This document shows, in pieces, positions 57,864 to 64,000 of a stretch of DNA of 64,000 nucleotides. Below the pieces are notes generated by a model. That model was not told the origin of the DNA and did not search any database. It saw only the letters and a list, made by a program, of their open reading frames with translations. The position numbers were made by a program, and so were the translations under genes. The DNA comes from Paragorgia papillata. Taxonomy: Eukaryota; Cnidaria; Anthozoa; Scleralcyonacea; Coralliidae. The stretch covers positions 9,313,001-9,377,000 of the forward strand of contig JAWNZC010000322.1 of the NCBI GenBank assembly GCA_035771165.1, read 5' to 3'. Position 1 is the first letter of the stretch. The number at the start of each line of letters is the position of its first letter.

Positions 57864-57946
57864 ATATAATGATATTTGGGTGTATTTTGTGAATGTATTC
57901 CGAGTGACGAACCATACCGGTCAAGTAGAGAAAACTCTACTCTACT

Positions 57947-58019
57947 TGGCCCGGCTGGGATTCGAACCCGCGACCTTCGGTTTACTAGTCCGACGCTCTG
58001 CCGACTGAGCTACAGGTCA
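57947..58019 (-). tRNA. tRNA-Thr(AGT)-like sequence, probably not functional
   Basis: A box TAGCTCAGTCGG and B box GGTTCGAATCC are canonical. The D stem GCTC/GAGC is intact, and the anticodon loop CTAGTAA reads AGT. The acceptor stem pairs badly (TGACCTG against CCGGGCC) and the T stem has mismatches, so I treat it as tRNA-derived. Confidence 0.55.
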
Positions 58020-58059
58020 AGTAACCCAAGTACCATCATTCCACCACCAGCTCCCAACT

Positions 58060-58132
58060 TGACCTGTAGCTCAGTCGGTAGAACGTCGGACTAGTAAACC
58101 GAATGTCGCGGGTTCGAATCCCAGCCGGGCCA
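58060..58132 (+). tRNA. tRNA-Thr(AGT)-like sequence, inverted partner
   Basis: Same sequence on the plus strand with a broken D stem (GCTC against GAAC). Diverges head to head from the partner. Confidence 0.5.
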
Positions 58133-58267
58133 AGTAGAGTTTTCTCTATACTTGACCGGTATGGTTCGTCACTCGGAGTAACACTTAATATCATTATTCT
58201 TCACCCGAGTTCACTGTCCCATAATAATAGAATATCTATATAGCTATATCTATATCGAAACATATAT

Positions 58268-58512
58268 ACATCGGGGAAGTTTGTGGCATGGAAAATTACG
58301 ATTACCTGACCCCCATACAATGGAACCATAATCACAAATCGGGGAAGTTCGTGGTATGGAAAATTACGATTACCTGACCCCCACACAATTGAACCATAAT
58401 CACAAATCGATTACTGTAATCGTAATTTTCCACACCACAAACGTCCCCGATTTGTGATTATGGTTCCATTGTATGGGGGTCAGGTAATCGTAATTTTCCA
58501 TACCACAAATGT
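58268..58512. repeat. Direct and inverted repeats of one ~70-bp unit
   Basis: GGAAAATTACGATTACCTGA and ACCATAATCACAAATCG occur twice in direct orientation (58268-58410) and then inverted (58415-58512). Confidence 0.7.
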
Positions 58513-60650
58513 ACACATATAATCAGAAAAATCTGTTTGAAAGCTTAGAAAACAATGAAAAGAATGCTAATGTAAGGCATGATAGCGAGGAAAGCATAAA
58601 ATTTTGGAGTGAGATATGGGGCAATCCTGTAAACCACAACGAAAGAGCAAAATGGTTAAAGGATATGGGAAAAGAATTGGAAGGAGTCAGAAAACAGGAA
58701 GACGTAGTTATAACAATAGCTAAACTGAGGAAACAACTAAAAAAGATGAACAACTGGAAAGCACCTGGCCCTGACGGTGTACAAGGGTTTTGGATAAATA
58801 AGTTACATCATGTCATGAAAGAATAATGTCAGGTCTCCAAATGTGTTTAGATGGGAAGAAGACCCCGGACTGGATGAGTACTGGAAGAAACAAAATAGGA
58901 GATGCGGTGACGAATTTTAGACCAATAACTTGTCTCACATGGTGTGGAAGCTATTAACTGGGATATTGGGATATGAATTGTATGATCAGTTGGAAAAGGA
59001 AGAACTATTGCCTGAGGAACAGAAGGGATGTCGAAAAAAGTCAAGGGGGACAAAGGACCAGCTACTGATAGATAAGATGATAATAAGAAATTGCAAGAGA
59101 CGAAAAACTGGATTAGGGCTAGCTTGGATAGATTATATATAAGAAGGCATACGACATGGTTCCACATAGTTGGTTGAAAAAAGTGTGTGGAAATGTTTGG
59201 TGTGGCTGAGAATGATGGGATGGGTAAACGGAACACAGACTTAACAGCAGCAGGAGAGAATCTAGGAAATGTTAAAATACGAGGAAGAATATTTCAGGCG
59301 GGTAGCTTCTCACCGTTACTGTTTGTGCTGCCAATGACCCCACTGTCATTCATGCTTAGAAAGGTCAAAGCCGGATATGAGTTGGGAAATGATAGAGGAA
59401 TGGTTACTCATCTGTTATTTGTGGATGATTTGAAATTATTTGGAAAAAACGAGAAGCCCGGTTAGACGGGGTTAGTACTTGGATGGGTGACCGCTTGGGA
59501 ATAACCCCGTTGTCGGGCTTGGACTCATGTGAGTAGAGTTGTAGTTGATCTCTCCTGTGCTTCGAGGGTTTTTCGCCGGGTTCTCTGGTTTTCCTCCCTC
59601 CATAAAAAAACACCTAACATCTTAGCTGTGATCCGTGGTCTGAACTGTGTCGTTGGCGGCTGCTTGGAGCGCCTTTGATATGCCTCGACACGACCACGTT
59701 GATCTGCGTCCTTCGCAATTCAGCCATTGCATGCTGCAAGTAAGGATGATTAGCCCCCAGTCCCTTATAATGAGACCAAAGTTAGAGTGGCCTGCTATAT
59801 GACATTTTCACAAAGTGAATGGATCAAAGTAGCTTGGAGGCGGGAGTGCATGAAGGAATATTGTTCTATTAAGAGAGAAGCAAAGGAGGCGATGCTAGGG
59901 GAGACGGTTAAGTTTGGTGAAGATGTGGTATGGTTAAATGGTGAAAAGATACGTGAAAGCCATTCTACAAACTAAGACAGAGAAGAAGCGGTTAGAAGAA
60001 TATACGAAGAAAACTTTACAAAGTGAAGTTTTTAGAGGGCTTGATGAGAAGTGCCATGGATGGCTAGAATGTAATATGGACACAAGAAAGACAGCTGCAG
60101 TAATTCTTATGCAAGAACAGATGGTGGAGACACGTACATGGAAAGCTATTAGAGGAATAGAGGTTGAATCAGAAATGTGCTGTTTATGTAGAATACATGG
60201 AGAGACAGTACACCTGCATCTGTTATATCAGGATGTAAAGTATTAGTTGGAAACGAATATCTACGAAGGCATAACAATGCATTGATGGTGTTGGCTGTAG
60301 CATGGGCAAAGCAAGAGGGTCTAATAAATAAGGATGCCGTGTGGTATAAGATACAATGGAAAAGAGGAACGGTGCTTGAGGGGAATGGAATGAAGCTCTA
60401 GAAAACTAGAAAACAAATTGGAAAGTTGATACGAAACGAAAGGGAAGTAGACTTGATAAGCAACCAAATCCAGAGGACAGTGCTAACCGAAAGCGAATCA
60501 AATAATGGCTGGAATTATCCAAGCAGAGTGACTTCTAAGTGTAGACTTTGCTGTCAGTACTGACAAATCTGTTGGCAGTACTTGTGCCTTTCGCACAACT
60601 CACTGGACTCGTGAGTTTAAAGTTATGGGCCGGATAAAGGCTGTCACATT
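58513..60650 (+). pseudogene. R2/R4/Dong-type LINE ORF, decayed
   Basis: Fragments in several frames match the intact neighbour: [50 protein letters not shown], a CCLC…H zinc-knuckle remnant (about 60180-60220), and EYLRRHNNALMVLAVAWAKQ then WYKIQW (60250-60355), which resembles the segment before the restriction-like endonuclease. Frameshifts and stops abound, a 5S-like SINE interrupts it at 59456, and the endonuclease core appears deleted. The 3' end abuts the (TAA)n array. Confidence 0.85.
59456..59630 (+). mobile_element. 5S rRNA-derived SINE inside the LINE
   Basis: GGTTAGTACTTGGATGGGTG then ACCGCTTGGGAATA is the 3' half of 5S rRNA with few changes. It is followed by a non-5S tail, TGTGCTTCGAGGGTTTTT…TTCTCTGGTTTTCCTCCC. 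A 5S 3' part with its internal promoter joined to a tail is the layout of SINE3-class elements. The right border is uncertain. Confidence 0.7.
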
Positions 60651-60652
60651 AG

Positions 60653-60768
<116 letters not shown>

Positions 60769-61126
60769 TGGGGTAGGACCAGCTGGGCTGCAGCCTACCA
60801 CGGGAAGAGTAAGACGCTCCCGCCCTCCACGAGTCTTAGGGTAGTACCTTGGGCAAGTACTAGCAACCCGGAGCCTCCCTTGCCAGGGATACGGCAAAAT
60901 AGACCCAATCCAAAGTGTTGTACCGTGCTGATGGATGAATGGCTGTTGGGTGAAAACAGTCGCAAACGGACCCTGGTTGGAAGTGGCGCCCCCAGTCAGT
61001 AATAGCTTTATCCTCTGAGGCAGGCAACGGAGGACAGACAAGGTATCCTGACCATGACAATTAATAACATGAAACTTGTTTGGTGAATGTATCACCTTAA
61101 AAGACTACCTCATTAGAGTGAGAATT
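60769..61126 (+). other. 5' leader of the R2/R4/Dong-type LINE
   Basis: Starts directly after the TAA array with a stable stem (GGGGTAGG against CCTACC) and a second stem, TAAGAC/GTCTTA. Elements of this class often begin with an HDV-like ribozyme; I could not fit the double-pseudoknot here with confidence. Confidence 0.4.
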
Positions 61127-64000
61127 ATGTCAATTCCAAACGGAAACGTTAATGGCGATAATGGCACTGGAATATTTGAGGAAGGTGCCTCGCCCGGCAG
61201 GGAGGTGGGGGGACAGCAGCCCACTCCAGGTCGTCATCAAGCTACTGCTAGAACTAGATTGAAATGGAATAAGGAAGTTAACAAGATCGTTATGAGATGT
61301 TTTTACAAGAGTGTGCCAACTAAAAGGGGATACAGGAAGAGGATGATAGGAGTATGGAAAGAGATTGGAGTTTTTGAGCTCTCTGAGCAGAGGTTAGCTG
61401 ATCAGGCTAGAATGATCAGATTAAATGAGTGGTTATCTGAGGTGGAATTGGAGGAGATAAGGAGAGAAATAAATGAAGAGACAGCAGGTGGAGAGACTGC
61501 GGAGAGCCAACACGTTGCGGTGGATGAAGTGGGAGAACAAACTAATCCTGAAAATGTAAGTGACCGCAGAGGAGAGGTGTCTGGTAACGAAATAACTACC
61601 GAAGAAGTAATTATCAACATGGAAAAGAAAGGCTGTAGTGCAGAAGAAATCCAGCTGGCAGCAGAAATACTCGAGAGTATGAAGAATGAGGAAGATGCTC
61701 CACCAAATTTACGAAATGTTGACAGGAAAAGGGTGAGAGAAAAAGTGAAGGAAATAAATAGGGTACTCGCCTTCATAGAAACCAAAGATATTACACAGAC
61801 TAACAAGTTATTGTCAGCCGCAGGAAGAGTAGTTGCAAGGAGGCTGGGGGTGAAACAGCGACAGAGGAGCGAAAGAACGGTTCCTTGGTGGAAGAAGAGG
61901 TTAAATAGTCAGATTGCGCAACTAAGAAAAGATGTCAGCAGGTTAGAAAGGATGAAGTCTGGTGAGATGAATAATACAACAATTCAAGAGGGGTTGGAAC
62001 GAAGATATGGATTGAAGAGGAAGAGATTGTCAGTTGTATTGGAGGAGCTAAAACAGAGGGTGTTAGCGAAGAGTAAAAAGATCAGGCGGTATGAAAGTAG
62101 GATAGAACAATATCGGCAAAATAGGATGTTCCAGTCAAACCAGAAACGTCTTTTTGAGCAGCTTGAGAACGTGGATACAGATGACACTGTGATACCAGAC
62201 GCAGAGGAAAGCAAGACATTTTGGGCCAATATTTGGGATAACCCGATAGATTACAACAGTAATGCTGATTGGTTGAAAGAATTGGAGAGTGAAGTAAATG
62301 ACGTGGAGAAGCAGAATGACATTGAGATAACACCAGCAATGGTGACCAAGCAGCTGCGGAAGATGGCTAACTGGAAAGCTCCAGGACCTGACGGTTTGCA
62401 AGGGTTCTGGTTGAAAAGTTTCACATCATGCACAGAAAGAATAGCAATGCAGCTGCAGGATTGCTTGGGTACGAACCAAGTGCCTGAATGGGTCACTAGA
62501 GGCAGGACAACACTGATCCTTAAGGATAAGGAAAAGGGGAACATTGTGTCAAATTACAGACCAATAACATGTTTGCCATTAATGTGGAAATTGTTCACTG
62601 GCATAATGGGGGACGAGTTATATAAACACCTGGAGGAGGAGAATCTGTTACCTGAAGAACAGAAAGGCTGTAGACGAAAGTCTAGGGGCACGAAAGATCA
62701 GCTGCTAATTGATAAAATGGTTATTAGAAATTGCAAAAGGAGACAAACTGGGCTCGGAATGGCGTGGGTAGACTATAAAAAGGCATTCGACATGATCCCA
62801 CACTCGTGGGTCATTAAATGCTTGCATATGTTTGGAGCAGCTGGAAATATGATCGCACTTCTGGAAAAAAGCATGAATCGGTGGAAAACAGAATTAACTG
62901 CGGGAGGGCAGACACTGGGGACCGTAAATATAAAGAGAGGAATTTTTCAGGGGGATAGTCTATCTCCACTGTTATTTGTGGTGGCTCTGATCCCTATGTC
63001 TATGGTGTTAAGGAAAGTGAAGGCTGGTTACGACTTGCGGGATGGGAATGGTCTCCTAAATCACCTTTTATTTATGGACGACTTAAAATTATACGGAAAG
63101 AATGAGAAACAAGTTGACACTTTGATAAACACTGTCCGGATCTTTAGTAAGGATATTGGAATGGAATTTGGGATTAGTAAGTGTGCTGTATTGATTTTGA
63201 AGAGGGGAAAGGTATCTACCTGTGAAGGCATTGTTTTGCCAGATGCCCAAGTCATCAGAGGACTGGAAGAACGAGATGGGTATAAGTACCTTGGAATATT
63301 GGAGGCGGATGGTATGAAACACAGCGACATGAAGGAACTTATATCCAAGGAATACTCAAGACGGATAAGGAAGATTTTGAAATCAAAGTTGAACAGTGGA
63401 AATGTTGTGTGTGCCATTAATTTAAGAGCCGTTTCATTGATAAGATACGGGGCAGGAATCATTAAATGGAGTAAGGAAGAGCTAAGGGTGCTGGACAGAA
63501 AGACAAGAAAGCTGCTGACCATCTACAGATCACTTCATCCACAAGCAGATGTAGACAGACTTTATGTCAAGAGATCAAAAGGAGGAAGAGGGTTGATAAG
63601 CGTTGAGGACTGTGTTAATGTTGAAGTTGGCAGTTTATCAAAGTATGTGGAAGCTAGTCATGAAAGATTGCTGATGACTGTTAAGAATGAAAATATCTTG
63701 GATGAAGGAGAGGAGAAGGAAAGAGTAGGACAAAGGAGATTAAACCGTTATCGAGAAAAGGCATTGCATGGGCAGTTTGTGAGGGGCACTGAAGAAGTCA
63801 GAGGCCCAGAGTCATGGAATTGGTTAAAGAGGGGAACCCTGAAGAAGGAGACTGAAGGTCTACTAACTGCGGCACAAGACCAAGCCCTTCGAACAAACTA
63901 CATAAAGAGTAAGATTGACAAACAAAATGTGTCCCCAGTGTGTCGACTGTGCGGAGAGAGGGAGGAAACTGTGTGCCACATAGTGGCCGAATGTAAGAAG
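61127..64000 (+). CDS. R2/R4/Dong-type LINE protein, open to window end
   Basis: 958 codons without a stop. There is no APE endonuclease at the N-terminus; instead residues ~45-115 (RLKWNKEVNKIVMRCFY…WKEIG…LNEWLSEVELEEI) look like a helical DNA-binding domain of Myb type. RT motifs: NWKAPGPDGLQGFW (about 415), NYRPITCLPLMWKL, AWVDYKKAFD (546), GIFQGDSLSPLLFV, and FMDD (about 648) in place of the usual FADD. A CCHC-type knuckle, CRLCG…CHIVAEC, starts near residue 939, and a restriction-like endonuclease should follow past 64000. Its position just after (TAA)n matches Dong-like target choice. The frame looks intact and may be active. Confidence 0.9.
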   Translation, partial: MSIPNGNVNGDNGTGIFEEGASPGREVGGQQPTPGRHQATARTRLKWNKEVNKIVMRCFYKSVPTKRGYRKRMIGVWKEIGVFELSEQRLADQARMIRLNEWLSEVELEEIRREINEETAGGETAESQHVAVDEVGEQTNPENVSDRRGEVSGNEITTEEVIINMEKKGCSAEEIQLAAEILESMKNEEDAPPNLRNVDRKRVREKVKEINRVLAFIETKDITQTNKLLSAAGRVVARRLGVKQRQRSERTVPWWKKRLNSQIAQLRKDVSRLERMKSGEMNNTTIQEGLERRYGLKRKRLSVVLEELKQRVLAKSKKIRRYESRIEQYRQNRMFQSNQKRLFEQLENVDTDDTVIPDAEESKTFWANIWDNPIDYNSNADWLKELESEVNDVEKQNDIEITPAMVTKQLRKMANWKAPGPDGLQGFWLKSFTSCTERIAMQLQDCLGTNQVPEWVTRGRTTLILKDKEKGNIVSNYRPITCLPLMWKLFTGIMGDELYKHLEEENLLPEEQKGCRRKSRGTKDQLLIDKMVIRNCKRRQTGLGMAWVDYKKAFDMIPHSWVIKCLHMFGAAGNMIALLEKSMNRWKTELTAGGQTLGTVNIKRGIFQGDSLSPLLFVVALIPMSMVLRKVKAGYDLRDGNGLLNHLLFMDDLKLYGKNEKQVDTLINTVRIFSKDIGMEFGISKCAVLILKRGKVSTCEGIVLPDAQVIRGLEERDGYKYLGILEADGMKHSDMKELISKEYSRRIRKILKSKLNSGNVVCAINLRAVSLIRYGAGIIKWSKEELRVLDRKTRKLLTIYRSLHPQADVDRLYVKRSKGGRGLISVEDCVNVEVGSLSKYVEASHERLLMTVKNENILDEGEEKERVGQRRLNRYREKALHGQFVRGTEEVRGPESWNWLKRGTLKKETEGLLTAAQDQALRTNYIKSKIDKQNVSPVCRLCGEREETVCHIVAECKK

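Larger units (their letters stand above)
57899..58179. mobile_element. Palindrome carrying two divergent tRNA-like sequences
   Basis: The outer arms CCGAGTGACGAACCATACCG are inverted at both ends; each arm continues into a tRNA-like sequence. The loop between them is about 40 bp. It looks like an inverted dimer of a tRNA-derived SINE or a MITE that captured a tRNA. Confidence 0.75.

Noticed and set aside
57947..58132. Two functional tRNA-Thr genes
   Set aside because: Acceptor stems do not pair and T stems have mismatches; better read as tRNA-derived repeats.

Overview
This is a piece of an animal nuclear genome, A+T-rich and dominated by mobile DNA. A spliced host gene with consistent GT-AG introns, many non-LTR retrotransposon remains, tRNA- and 5S-derived SINEs and very many fold-back (MITE-like) elements point to a metazoan. 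A retrozyme-type hammerhead element, the mix of LINE families and the kinds of MITE fit a marine invertebrate, with a cnidarian as my best guess. Nothing here fixes the species.

Layout. 0-6 kb is a cluster of nested fold-back elements that ends in a direct repeat carrying two canonical hammerhead ribozymes (5131-5603). 7.1-8.3 kb holds a LINE tail fragment and a small intronless ankyrin gene on the minus strand (7644-8270). 8.3-15.5 kb is intergenic with MITEs. 15.8-18.9 kb is a broken CR1/L2-type LINE; 24.2-26.9 kb is a second, open copy that landed inside a 21-bp minisatellite. Between them are a 120-bp perfect inverted repeat and a direct segmental duplication with GAAC arrays. At 28.2-28.9 kb lies a diverged paralogue of the small ankyrin gene, on the plus strand. 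29.7-42.7 kb is MITEs, a hAT-like element with 8-bp target duplications, and another 8-bp-TSD transposon that splits a tRNA-derived SINE. From 45.5 to 57.5 kb on the minus strand, eight phase-compatible exons encode an ankyrin-repeat DHHC palmitoyltransferase; both its ends are missing from what I could find. 57.9-58.2 kb carries two divergent tRNA-Thr-like sequences in one palindrome. 58.5-64 kb has two LINEs of the restriction-like-endonuclease (R2/R4/Dong) type on either side of a (TAA)n array, one decayed and one open to the window edge.

Host genes are few: two small ankyrin proteins with weak PP1-regulator-like features, and the palmitoyltransferase. The rest is mostly a record of transposition, in which target-site duplications and nested insertions give a relative order of events. 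The most interesting system is the hammerhead retrozyme (predicted 277-nt self-cleaving unit, two identical 196-bp copies). Next is a separate fold-back family with 12-13-bp target duplications and a hammerhead-like core, probably tied to Penelope-like elements. The two may be related to the same kind of ribozyme-based retrotransposition.
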